Source: Stenopsyche tienmushanensis (lineage: Eukaryota > Arthropoda > Insecta > Trichoptera > Stenopsychidae). From it: a stretch of 64,000 nt of DNA. How positions within the stretch are numbered: position 1 is the stretch's first letter; the number at the start of each line of letters is the position of its first letter. The translations under genes and the position numbers were made by a program. This document shows positions 38,026 to 49,938 of the stretch, in pieces. The notes under the pieces were generated by a model. The model was not told the origin of the DNA. It saw nothing but the letters and a program-made list of their open reading frames with translations, and made no database searches. The stretch is taken from contig WACJ01000081.1 in assembly GCA_008973525.1 (NCBI GenBank), positions 868,001 to 932,000 on the forward strand, given 5' to 3'.

Positions 38026-39575
38026 TTTGTTAAAATATCCATAATGAAGTGTAAATATAAATATACACTTCACGCTGTTCTTAAGTGTAAAATAAGTTTT
38101 CGTTGCAAATCATCGAGTATTGCATTGTATTACAAAAGAGATTACTTTGACGTGAATGCTGTAATATTCTAAAGTTTTCACTTTGATTAAGTCATAAATT
38201 GATCAATTAATCGTTGCAGAGTTGAAAACTGGCATACGTCGAGGTGTCTATATAGAATTAATCCATTTTACCGGAACGCCCCATGATGGAAGTTGCAGGT
38301 TCGGAAACTCCGAAGAGCATCAATCATGAGAGCTGACGATGGCAAAGAAAAACGGCAAACTACACACCCTGATTTATTGCTGGATAAATCCGATGTTTAT
38401 TCCGCTAAGTGCTTAATTGCTCAATTTTCCCCGTCTGTGAACTTCGTGTTTCGCTCGCAAAGTTTAAATGAAGACGTTGAGGCGCTGTCAGCTCGGCTGC
38501 AGCAGGGTGTGGTTTATACAAAAGCCAGATAGTTAAAACTCTTCAGCGTGATTTACAGCCGCTCAAATGTAAAAATAAAACCACCGACAACTGCAGAAAC
38601 TATTAAAATTTGAAACAATTCAGCAAGTTACGGGAAGTGCAGCAAGCGGAATGGAACAATCAAAGAAGTCTTTGTCTTGATGAGTCTATTCACGGCGGTA
38701 CAACAATGACTTTTCGCGCACTTCGTACAATTTGTCGAAAAATTCAATTTGAAAGGAATAAAAGAAAGCCAAACAAAGAAGGGAACAACTTTTTATTCTT
38801 GTGCAATATCACTTCAATGCTTAATTGGATTATGTATACAGTGCTTCACAATTTCAATTATTTACATAATTTAAGCCAAATGCAAGAAATATGGTATTCA
38901 TTGTATGGCAAGTGTACATACGTGCTTATTTCTTGAACGAAGTCGTAGAATTCGTCACAAATAAGTAATGATGATTTCAAATTTGTGAGGGTGGGATATT
39001 TCACGCTGGAGATGCACTATTTAGGAATTAATTTTTAAATATATGTATTTCTTGCAAAAATCGAAAAGGTAAGAATCAACAAAAAAGTTTCAATTAGGTT
39101 GCATTTCTTCCATTTAAAGCTGCTAAGTCTTTAAAATCAGTCGAATTGAGAAAACTGCAAAAATCCCCTTCTGGCTGAAGTTATATATTAAAGTTTATAT
39201 GTGTGTAACCATTTTCTTTGAGATGATGGTGATGAGGATGATGATTAAACTCTTGTCTTGTAGTGAATGAACGAACATTAAAACCTCAACGCCATAAGAA
39301 GAACTGAATGTCCCTCAACGGATAGATTGTTTAAAAAAAAAGGGAAAAAAATTATTAGATGCTATATTTGCTTGTCCGCCACTTATCATCCGTACAAATA
39401 CACTTATCTACTAGGACCACCGTAGCGTGTATGAAGCTTGTACATAAATAAATAAACACTGTCGATAGCACACAATATTCGGTCATTTCTTTGCGTAAAC
39501 ATAAACAATACACTTGAAATCGATTCATTATATCGTTCACACATCATTATTAGTCGATAAAATTGGGTTAACGTT
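38026..39575. other. Intergenic stretch with two unplaced frames
   Basis: Plus-strand frames at 38293-38532 (79 codons) and 38610-38936 (108 codons) are among the longer ones in this window and lie in a slightly less AT-biased block. Neither matches a family I know, and the second turns into AT-driven sequence after about 60 codons. A GATGAT-type simple repeat lies at 39222-39245. Confidence 0.35.
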
Positions 39576-39772
39576 CTATATAATCATACGATGTATGTAA
39601 AATACTCTCTTTATCTCTGTCTACCATTCACAATCTCCGATCTGCCACCTCTGTTTATCTCCAAACTCAATGTGCAAGATACGCTTCGTCTCTCCGTCCG
39701 TCACTGGAGTTCGGACACTGCATTGTGTCTTACCTCTTTAAGGGGTTAACACTCAAAATGCTCATGACTCAT
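39576..39772 (+). repeat. Unidentified repeat family D, copy 1
   Basis: Starts ctatataatcatacgat and shares with 49785-49938 the blocks ttcgtctct, caaactcaatgtgcaag and a terminal aaggggttaac followed by a gcatgactca-like phrase. It is pyrimidine-rich on the plus strand. TTAACCCCTT read from the right (39746) looks like a piggyBac-type end, but the similarity to copy 2 continues a little beyond it, so that boundary is uncertain. Confidence 0.5.
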
Positions 39773-42589
39773 ACATTAGATAGTATATTAGAATAAAAAA
39801 CATACCTCTTAATATATTTTTTAAAATTCGTATTAATTTAAAAAAAATACCTTATATTCGACAATAAATTTTAGACAACAGGAGTTATTTTATAATACTA
39901 CGCTAGGTCATAAAATTAAAAAAATATGTATTTATTATATAGAGTGCCAATAGATAAAGAGATCGCGATGATGTGTCACCCCACGTTCGGGCGTGCTGGG
40001 TGTTAACCGCTTACGAATATTTCCGTGGCGTTGCGGGATTGTGTTTTTGAGTGTTAAGCAACAGACCGATTAGTTCCTTACATAGGAATATTAATTAAAA
40101 AAATTGTACAACTTATTATTACTTAAGAATTCTGGAGATATTCGGATACCTCAGATATGTCTTGCTCCACAGATTATTTAAATTCCAATTATCAGAAAGG
40201 AGAAAAGTAATGAAAATTAGAAGATGATATAAAAAAATATCTATTTCGTTCCTGGTGTTTATTTTAAAAACTAAAAGAGAGAGAGAGAGACTCCAACTGC
40301 GAGAACTTAAGAAGTAGAACCATTTTTATCCTTGAATGGTGATTTTATAGCTCTTGGAGAGGAAGAAACATAACTCCGACTGTTTTACTAAATACACAAA
40401 ATCAATGAACTTAACTTTTAAGTATACAGGTAAATATTAATAAATACATGCTAGGATTGTATCTGAATTGATTTCATTGTTTAAGGTCAATCCGTTCACT
40501 TTAAGATGGTATCATATTAAATTTATGATTATCAAATTTAGTTTTTATATCTCAAAGATATCGACCAGACTCAACACCCACAGTGTATTATTTATTGCCT
40601 TAAAAATATGTTTCTAGTGTACAAAGTCCGATAAGAAAGATTATATGGGAGCGAAAAACTGATAACTTATGAAATATATCGTGCCTTAAAAAGGCGTGTC
40701 TAAAAGTCGTTATCTCCTTACAGTTTTCATCATTTTTAATATTTTTTTCTCCTACTTTACATGAATTAATTTAATTTCATCAAGTAATAGTGTGCATAAA
40801 AAATTATCAAAAACTAGCATTTGAGCCAATAGCAATTGTTAGTGGCGGGCGATATTGTTATCAAATCTGTCTTTGCAAAAGAGTTTGAAAAAAACGGATT
40901 GAAATCAAAGAATATGAGTTTTTTATATTGCCAATAAACATTAAGAATTTACATGATATGCCTTAAGGGATGGTTACAAGCGTAAAAGAGTTCCATTTTT
41001 TTCCGTTATCAATTTTGCGTTACACCACAATATTACCCACGTCAACTATTTTTTTTTCAGGGTTAATAGCAATCAAAGGCTGCTGGAGAGATCTTTTCTG
41101 GTAATCTGAAGCGGTCTCATCTACATCAATCATTCTTATAACAAACATTCTACTAGCTTGGCAGTCACGTCATATCCTTCAAAAACATCCTCATTCTCCA
41201 CCCACTTTTAATCCACCATTCAATATTTTCGTATTCAGTATAAACCCTACATCAAAACCACCTTATAATCTTCTTTATACACCAATATTTATAAGAAAAA
41301 TTCACATCATAGCACACTTCATCATCTGAGAATTTTTGACGAAAATGATATTTGATTTTATACGAAGGAGCACCTCTTCGAAGCGTTAAATTTTAGTTCA
41401 CAAATTTCTTAAATAATATAACGTTGTATTTTTTCACCTGATCAAAATATTATTTGTTCGCAAAAATAATTATGGCAAGGATAGATAGTGATTTATTTAT
41501 TCAATCTGATCGTATCATATTTCTTGTAACAATTATTATTCTTGCTTATTAATTTGTCTGGAACTGGAATTTATTCCAAAATTAAGTTATAAATTTGTGC
41601 TTCATCTGATTAAAAATGTGTTTTGTATTCAATCATATTTTAATTGTTAATGTAAATTCAAATTTAAATTGAGAGCTTTTTGCTAATGAAGCTTTAACTT
41701 GAATTAAAAATGAAAGCTTTCAAATGTGATTTATTTTTTGGTAGCATAGCCATAAATAATCAATCAATTCTGACTAATTATAATTTATATCGGGTTTAAA
41801 TATTGATTAAGCTCAATTTCAATATCTTAATTAGTTATGCTAATAACACTTATGGTCCGGCATTATAAATTGCGTTTTATTGAGCTGATAGAAAATTAAT
41901 AAACGGGAAACTTCAAGCCAACATTTTTATACCAAGTTTTGTTCCAATTTTGTCCCTGCTTAGCATAAATAAATATATTTCAATTGTAAAATAATGAAGT
42001 AAATTCTGTATGTAGAAACACTCGGTTGGTTGCCTCTCACAAAGGTAACTTTATGATTCCTATTCGGTGTATAAATCGAAGAGCATTACATAACAATGAG
42101 TAAACTTCAAACGGTAGGAAAGTTTGAAAATAAATCAAATCTTCGAGAAATATGAAAAAAAGAGAAAGTCGTGCCAGAATGTCAAAGTTGGAAATTTGCT
42201 CATTACTTCGTCGTATGACACGGGACCCAATGACGCACGATACCAAATACTTCGTGACGCAAATACAAACTTCCATAATAAATAAATTATTAATGAACAA
42301 CATTTTTCCAGGGAAAGTTATCATGAATACCTCCACCGATGTATAATTGAGATATTTGATTAAAATGTGTACCCTTTTTGGAATTAAAAGCGTTTAAATC
42401 CGAATAAAACTAGTAAAATGTTTAGTTTAGATGCATTTGTCAGCACGTACGCTAAACTGTCAATATGAAGTATAATGTGGAAAGATATAGAAAATAATCA
42501 GGATTATAGTAGAACACATTAAAAAGGATTTGGAGTTGCATGAAATTTGTTGTAAACATCAGAGACTTCATCAGAGATCGAACACGAAG
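39773..42589. other. AT-rich stretch, no gene recognised
   Basis: No gene is recognised. It contains an (AG) microsatellite at 40276-40290. The frames at 42037-42346 on both strands overlap each other and are unplaced. Confidence 0.5.
40276..40290 (+). repeat. (AG)n microsatellite
   Basis: Seven AG units followed by an A. It is an ordinary simple repeat. Confidence 0.9.
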
Positions 42590-43727
42590 TTTTCAGCAAT
42601 GGTTCACAGCATCAGTGCAAGCATCATATGAAGTCGCATTGGAAATTGCCAAGCAAAAAAAGCCTAGACATTAAAGAGTAGATTTTGAATGAAATCAAGG
42701 CTATATCATTGTCTTCTTTTCAAGTTGATGAATCAACAGACATAAGCTCGTGTGCTCAATTGCTTGTCTTCGTGAAATATATTCATTCAGATCATATCAA
42801 AGAAGAGTTCCTATTTTTTAATGAACTTGAAATCATTACAAAAAGTGTAGATATTATAGAGAAGATAAATATAAAATACTATTTTTGAGACTAGAAGATT
42901 AAAGTGGAAAAACTAGTGTGGGATTTGTACGGATGGTGCACCATCTATGCTTGTAGATATAAAAGAAGTAACTCCCCAAGCAAACTGCATGATTCACCGG
43001 TATGCCCTTTTCAGTAAGACTCTTTTAACTCCTTTGCAAAAGGTACTTAATTCGTTGAAAAAAATGGTAAATTACATCAAATCTAGAGCTCTTAACATCC
43101 GTCTGTTTAAAAAGTTGAGCAAAGACATGGATTATGATCACGATGTTATTCTGAATCTGAAGGCGAAATGAATTAAATTTTTAAGGAGGAGATTTTTGGG
43201 CATCTTGGATTCCTTGAAAATGAACTTCAGCGTTGCTTCTCTGAACTGAAAAAAAGAAACTACATTGATACGAAATCCATTTTCTGTTACCCTTGAATTA
43301 ACCACTAATCCTGATGAATCACAAGATGACTTCTTTGATTTGCGGAATGATTCCTCGGCACGTAACATGTTTAATGATAAATTTCTCATACAATGCCGGT
43401 GTGGTATGTATCATTCATACCCAAATGTGACAATGCATGCCTTTCGAGTTTAAGTTCCAATGTGTCTCATATTTTTGGGAGAGTGGATTTTAAGCTCTTC
43501 TTCGTTTAAAAAATAAAAATAAATTAAATGTTGAGATTGACATGAGCTTAAAAACTCGCCCGCAAATTTTGAGACTCTTGACTCTTGAGTTGAGGCCTGA
43601 TGTTGCATTTTGTATGTATTTATTAATTGCGTGATTTTGCATTTGTTTTTTTTTTGGGGGGGGGGTCGCGGGTCACATGACTTTTATAAAAAGGGATCGC
43701 TACCCAAAAAAGGTTGGGAATCTATGA
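42590..43727 (+). pseudogene. hAT transposase relic (ZMYM6/FAM200-like) with right end
   Basis: Blocks appear in the family order across three frames. A-S-Y-E-V-A-L-E-I-A comes first (near 42625), then E-I-K-A and D-E-S-T-D-I-S with A-Q-L-L-V-F-V (42690-42780). Next are K-E-E-F-L-F, C-T-D-G-A-P-S-M with the family's conserved Asp at 42932, H-R-Y-A-L-F-S-K-T-L, and finally P-N-V-T-M-H-A-F-R-V of the C-terminal dimerisation region (near 43415-43450). A deletion removes the segment between the first two blocks. Stops (for example just before C-G-I-C-T-D-G) and frameshifts inactivate it. Downstream, the G-run, gggatcgctaccc and aaaaaggttgggaa (43656-43726) match the usual right end of such elements. 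No left end was found. Confidence 0.85.
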
Positions 43728-45320
43728 TCTAGAGGGCTAATAAATTTTACTCAAAATCAGGCTATTTTGTTTTTATTATGATCCAGTAATAATAATCAAA
43801 TATTTTTTATTGAGCCCTAATGTCTTTGTTACCATATGGTAACATTAACCTTTATTATACTTAAATTTTTCATTCACAATAATCATTCACACACGAATAA
43901 TTATTGACTTATTTACCCCACGCTTTATGAACGCTCCAACAATAAAGACTTTTATAAATTTAATTTAGAACTATTTAATAAACTATTGTAATAAAAATAA
44001 AACACGGAAATATTTTTTTGTATTTGCATATATATGAATTTTACATGAAAAATTTGAGTTGTGACGGATTCGAAAATCTATCAGCACAAAGGAAATGCTT
44101 CGGAAATGATCAAGGATTATTTGATTGTGTACGTTGAAAAATCAACTTCTCTCTTTGATAAAAACGTAATTGAAAAGGGATTTAAAATTGGTAAGATATC
44201 TTCGTTCATCGTTTTGAAGTAATTCCCATATTTCTTACTGCGGCTTTACATATGTGCCTATACTTACATAACTAAAAGGGATATATTAGCATTGTCGTCC
44301 TACTTTAGTCTCGATCGAGAATAATCTCACCAAATTGGGTAATCTTCCGAAATCTACTTAAGCATGCTCCTCAGTCGGATTTGTCGTAGCTATTCATTCG
44401 TACTGTATCTATATAATGCCTTAGACGAGAGCTTTCAGCTCCACCCTCTCCTGGGGACCGGTTATGCCAGCAATTTATTTTGATAAAGACAGCTCTTGGA
44501 AAATCTCGATATTTTATTCGGGAATAGAAGAATGCTCTTGCCATGGCTCCAAACAGGTTGTTAGCTAAACTAAGATATACAATGATTTACGTATATTTAC
44601 GCTGGGATGAACGCCAGCTGGAGAAAGAAAAAGTTTATCATCGCGTCATTGAAAAGAAGGAAACACTCAAGGTATTAATACAAAAAGCTCACGCGAGAAA
44701 AAATGTAGTGATGTATCTTAAAAGAAAATAAACATACGAAGTGCCCTCGCATTTCACAATTTCATCTAGTTTGAATATTGAAAAAATTAAATCCACCTCC
44801 ATGGAAACCAAAGGTGATGGAAAAAAGCATCCCTATATATTAAACGACAACCAAATAATAGGCTGCGTGCAATTTTTTTCTCTGCAGCGTGCAAAAGACA
44901 AAAAATTCACGCAAAATACATATACCAGATCAATCCAAAAGTTCGTGCGCTTTTTTGGTATTTTTTTTAAATAAAACACAGTTTAACATTAGATTTCAAA
45001 CCTGACAAAATATGTCGTCGCTTGACTTTAATTTTCGTAAACATCGGACGCTTAATAGTACCCATAGAAAATGAATATCGAATATAAGTCATGATAGTGT
45101 AAAGCTTTTTTTAAAAGCAATATATTATAGAAAACACTTATATAACAAACATTCAAATATAAAGGTCTTTTTAAGAAATTGAGTATAAGAAGTCGACGCG
45201 TTACAACTAATAATAAATAGTAAATTAATCGATAAATATCATTAAGGGGGGCAATCCCTTTAGACGCTCGAAAATGAGTCGTTTTTCATGTTTTTTTTTA
45301 ATTGTGATATAATAAACGTA
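43728..45320. other. AT-rich stretch with an 18-bp palindrome
   Basis: No gene is recognised. Apart from the palindrome at 43827-43844 there are two unplaced frames. The one at 44543-44731 (62 codons) is Lys/Glu-rich and could form a helix, but nothing supports expression. Confidence 0.45.
43827..43844. repeat. 18-bp perfect palindrome TGTTACCATATGGTAACA
   Basis: Perfectly symmetric and immediately followed by TTAACC (43845-43850). Related cores with the same right flank occur at 25300 and 27658. TTAA adjacency makes a TTAA-type transposon end possible. Confidence 0.6.
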
Positions 45321-46105
45321 TCATTTTAAATTTTTGGCATTATTTTACTATATCCTTAAAGTGCTCATTTACTTTATATTTTTTTAAAAACAAAATGGCG
45401 GAGTTATAAGGTATTCCATTGGGTGTCTTTTCTCGTGATATCAAACGGATCGCAACTTGTCGAAGGTTTCCTATTTAACTGAAATTAAAAATGGAAATAT
45501 TTTTTGATTTTTAATATGTGTAGGTAGTCAACTAAACTATAATTTTAAAAAAAAGTATAAAATTAAAAATAAGTAGACTTTTTAGTTAAATTTTCATATT
45601 TTTTACCATTTTCTTGTTAATTTTTACCCCAAAAAATCATTTATTTACGCGAAAACCTTAAAACTTTAGCTTAATTGAATAGGTAATATTATAGTGAGAA
45701 ACATCCCAAGCTTTCAGTCAAATCGAGCAACAACTTGTTATGCTACAACTGGTGAACATTTCGAAAATGCAGTTTAGAGATAATCTCGTTTAATGTTTCA
45801 AAACGATAAAACTATCAATTTTATTGACTTACCGATCAATCAATGATTCCAGGTGCATATAATAGATCTTCAGCTTTCTCAAAAAGTTAATTATTTTAGA
45901 CTAACTCTTGTTTTCAGGCTATATGAGCTGCTTTTGTCTCAGAATGACTCTTACGGTCCTTCCTTGCTATCCGCGCTTCATCGGTATTTTCAGCAAAGAC
46001 TTTACAGTAGGTGCCAATAATTATATTTAATATATTCATCACCTTCAAAATGAAACTTTAGTCGTTTTTAAATATCCCAGCAGAAATGTATGTTAATATT
46101 TCAAT
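45321..46105 (+). repeat. Unidentified repeat family A, copy 2 (785 bp)
   Basis: Full-length counterpart of 37383-38025 in the same orientation, about 7.9 kb away. It holds an extra segment at about 45447-45596 where the other copy has 8 bp. That segment starts ggatcgcaacttgtcg and is otherwise very A/T-rich. The alignment starts at tcattttaaa and ends at tatttcaat in both copies. No coding frame longer than chance is present. Confidence 0.85.
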
Positions 46106-48933
46106 GATTCTTACACCGAAATGCAGGTGCTTTGGACCCAATCGCCAAACCGTCGAGTTAAAACATTCATTATCATTTTGGGTATGGCCATCCAAGCATC
46201 TTTGAAGTAATTTATCCCTGGACAAATATTTTTAAATTCGTAAGAGATACGGTTTTTTAGAGTTAGGGATTATGACAACAATTTTCTTAAAATATTTTTA
46301 GGAACATCTCCTATAATAAAACTAAAATTTTAAACAAATTTGTTATGAAAGAAAGGTTGCTCAACTCCAAGCGTTCCTACCTGACCTGACTCCCTAGTTC
46401 ACAGCAATTCTGGCGTGCTCCTGATTACGCACTATAATTTCGTAAATATTTCATATTCCGATTTTTCTCTTTTATAGTATACTCTCAATAAGTTATACTT
46501 TCGAAATATATAATTAAAAAAAACGATTTTTTTTAACGTTGTAAAGGGATTTAAGGTGGCTTATTTTAACCAAATCCAAGATTTTTGTGAAGATTTTTGT
46601 TTGAAAATCAAAAGAGCATTTTGTGCAAATGAAATCTTTGAATGGTGCTAAAAATGGTAACATATTTAAAATGCAAACGGTTAGATTATGTGCCCTTTTT
46701 ATAAAGGGTATTTCAGACTCAAATTTAGATTATGGGAACAAATCACCGTACCGATGAATTTATGAGATTAAAAGTATTATTCTTTCCTATCGATCACCTA
46801 GTTTCAGATTTAGCCTGCCATCCTGGATTTGAAGAATTAAATATTAAGACGATTATTTTGTCTTTAAATTGTCTTTAAAACGATTACATATTAGCTCAAC
46901 CGATTATAAAATTGACAATTATTATATTCACGTTAAACGCTTTTCTCAAATACAGAATAATTTAATTTCAAACTGCAAATAAGAAGTCTCTACGGCGTTT
47001 TAATTACGAAAGCATGTTTTACTGTTGAATAAGTGGAATTTTCGAACGCTTTGAATTATTGAGCCACCCCTTAGTGGTTAAATGTAGTTTCCATAGAGAA
47101 ATTACTTGATGATAAGTTGATAGCCTGAATAAAACTATGCTACTTATGCTACCTTTAGGCTAATGATCGCGTAAAATGCATGCAATGCACTGATTACATA
47201 GTCATTTGAGTCGTTTCAACCGGCGACTTTCTTACGCCCGTTATGTTATTTTCCGGAAACGTTTCTTATCCGGAATGTGATTATAATTCGTTTGAATTTT
47301 AAAAAAATCGTGCAAAAATCGCAGTTATTTTATTCTAATAATTAATTCAAGACTTCAAGCACGGTTTACTTTGTCAGAAGTATCTCTCAGGGTACATTAA
47401 TATGTTTTCGCAGGAAGTGTACCCATGGTACATTTAAAGCCTGCGGCGTTTCGGATTTTCCTGTTCGGGACGCGGAAAAGCGAAGACACATTCCCTCGGA
47501 GGCCATTTTCTTCCCGATGTTAGGGGTTCTAAATTTGCGTCATCGAAACGGGACCCGTGGGCTGTTAATCAAACACTCTTATCGTGGGTCTATTTACCTT
47601 GAGTTACACGAATAATGTGCTTCCTGCCCTTCAGACAACCTATTTTGATGCTTCAGTAGACCGACCACTTAACGAATAAAAATTATCCTATATTATCCAT
47701 GGATGGTATTTATTACAAAAATATGATGAAATTATTATCTGAAAAGAATGACATACTAAGGCCTTAATTAAAGGCCATTCATATGGTATAATTACGTCGG
47801 AGCTTACAAATCAGAAAAATACATTTAAAAGAGATCCTTAAGCAATTCAGCGCTGTATTCACTGCGCTTGAAAATTAATTTTGTATACTTAAAGTGCTAA
47901 CTAACTCCATAATATATCACTTCACTTGGGTGCTATCATTCTTAATGTTTTTAAGAGCTTTTTCATTGAATTATTAATGGTTTTTAAAGATACCCGCAAA
48001 GTCAGACAAAGCAAGCATTTTCAAATGAAATCAAGGCTTTTATATTTATTAAATAGTTTCATAGAAGATTTTGTACAAAGACTAAAAGGCTTCATAGGTC
48101 CACGCTTAAGTTTCAGTTGATTCTGTGTACTAGATAATGAATTATTCCCTTTGGTCGTTGTAAGTTAAAGTTCTAGCAAGTACTCTTATCCAATCTATGT
48201 ATTTATACGTACAGTTAATTTCCGTAACCGATCTAAAGCTTAATCTAGTCTCATGTGATGCTCTTTAATGGTTCGTTTTTCAATCCAGCATTTACAGGAT
48301 CTGATGAAAAATGCTTACAGTAAATTGGAGATCCTTAAATTTAAATTAGTTGTAAATTGCTCTAAAAATGCCAATATTGAACGGAAAAAACTGCGATAAA
48401 TCGGGTATTTATATAGATGTTTCTAGTGATTTTTGCTTCGATTTATAAATTCCTTAATTTTCTCAGCATAGTTAATTTGCCTTAATTGATTTGTTCTATG
48501 ATTTTTTATTGATGATCTTAAATCCAATTTAGCACAGTAACGATGGATAATGAAATCAATAAATCAGTTCTTGAAGATAAAAAGGATTCCTATTGATTGA
48601 ATAGCTTGCAAAAAATTAAAGCTATTTCCTCTCCTATTCTGGTTCATTTCTTATAATGAAAATGAGTATCTCTTAAACCGTGTCTCAATACATATACAAA
48701 TACAATCCATGAAGCTTAAACATTTGCTAATTGTATAATATGTATATTATAATTTTAATTATTTTGCGTTTTTTTATCGCAAATAACGCCTACTTATGAT
48801 AATATTCAACTAAATATTTTTTATATAAAATGTATCCATTCATATTTTTATTTATATAGAAAATAAGTCACATGGAAAAACGCGTAAGATAAATAAGGTA
48901 CAAAATTATGGAATATATTACTTTTTCTATGCT
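46106..48933. other. Non-coding stretch with GC-richer patch at about 47.4-47.6 kb
   Basis: No gene is recognised. At 47410-47590 the sequence is unusually CpG- and GC-rich for the region (gcctgcggcgtttcgg, ttcgggacgcggaaaagcg). It may be a conserved regulatory element or a mobile-element scrap. A frame at 47926-48120 is unplaced. Confidence 0.4.
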
Positions 48934-49130
48934 TGTGTAATATATAATAAAACAGGGAGGCTACTGATATAGTGGTTGCTTTATGGTACGTTTAGACAAA
49001 ATATTAACAGCGTGACGCAAACATGTAACGCCTCCATCTCTTTCCGATAAACAGCCGTCTGGTGTTTCACTTTGCGTGACGTTTTAGTCAATTTGCCCTA
49101 CCGCGTCTATAAAAGTTTCAATAAAAAAAA
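48934..49130 (+). repeat. A-tailed repeat family C, copy 1
   Basis: Starts tgtgtaatatataataaaac and ends ctataaaagtttcaataaaa with an A-rich tail. It shares with 53977-54158 and 61556-61799 the start, aggctact/ggtta-ctttatgctacg, the tctctttccga block, gtttcacttt-gtgacgtt, ccaatttgcc and the A-rich end. The A-tail and fixed start suggest a retroposed short element, though no Pol III boxes are obvious. Confidence 0.7.
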
Positions 49131-49784
49131 ATAAAAAAGGTGTTTAAAGATTTTAAAGACATCGAAGCGAGCGCAGCTGGTAAGGATATTATCCTAGCAC
49201 TTTAAATAGTAAACCTTTTGAGAAACGCAGCATAAAAAGAGTCACGTTTACGATTCAGCTTGAATGAAGAAGTGAGTGCTTGAGCAATCTTCATTAGCGG
49301 CTGCTTAATATTATGGGGTTGTAAAAACGATGCTGATTGTGTGGGGGCTTTAACGTGCAGAAATAGTCAACATTTAACAGGAGGCCTCAACCTCACATTG
49401 CATCCATTGCACCGCCGCACACAAAACACTTTGCATGTGATTATGGAAATGGATAGCTACGATTACATTGTCACGACACGCCTCGTAACAAAGACTATTT
49501 AACAGAGTGCTTCTGGGTAGAGAAAAATTAATACTAACTAGAAATACTTCAACAATTCAATTTTTAATCATAACAATCAATCCTCGTTTGGGTATTTAAA
49601 TGATTTACTTGCCAATCCGCATCAAAGTTGATATACCAATTGAAGCATAAAAAAAGGTCTAGAAACATTGTCACGTGTTTGTTCATAATTTTTATATGTA
49701 TAAATAAAGTAAGTTTGTTCCAAAACTTTTATTATAAAGGCATGGAAGTAAATCCAGGTCGTGGAAAATGATTCACCGTACCGA
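49131..49784. other. Non-coding stretch, nothing recognised
   Basis: I see nothing supportable between the two neighbouring repeats. Confidence 0.5.
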
Positions 49785-49938
49785 CTATATAATCGTATGA
49801 TATACGCAAGACATTCTCTTCGTCTCTATTTCTATTCAAACTCAGCGTGCAAGAATGCTTTTTATAAGTCAATGGAATTCGATCGCAAATACGCGACTGT
49901 ACTCTTAAAAGGGTTAAAAACTTGCATAACTCAAAAAA
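49785..49938 (+). repeat. Unidentified repeat family D, copy 2
   Basis: Diverged, shorter counterpart of 39576-39772: ctatataatcgtatgat, ttcgtctct, caaactcagcgtgcaag, then aaaagggttaa and cataactcaaaa. Same orientation as copy 1. Confidence 0.5.

Noticed and set aside
39746..40012. A 265-bp TTAA-to-TTAA element (ttaacactc ... gggtgttaa)
   Set aside because: Only about five bases of the ends agree, and similarity to repeat D copy 2 runs across the left TTAA, so it is not a clean boundary.
43645..43670. T-run/G-run as a functional terminator or G-quadruplex
   Set aside because: It sits in the known right-end region of the hAT relic and is a single homopolymer G-run, so the transposon explains it.
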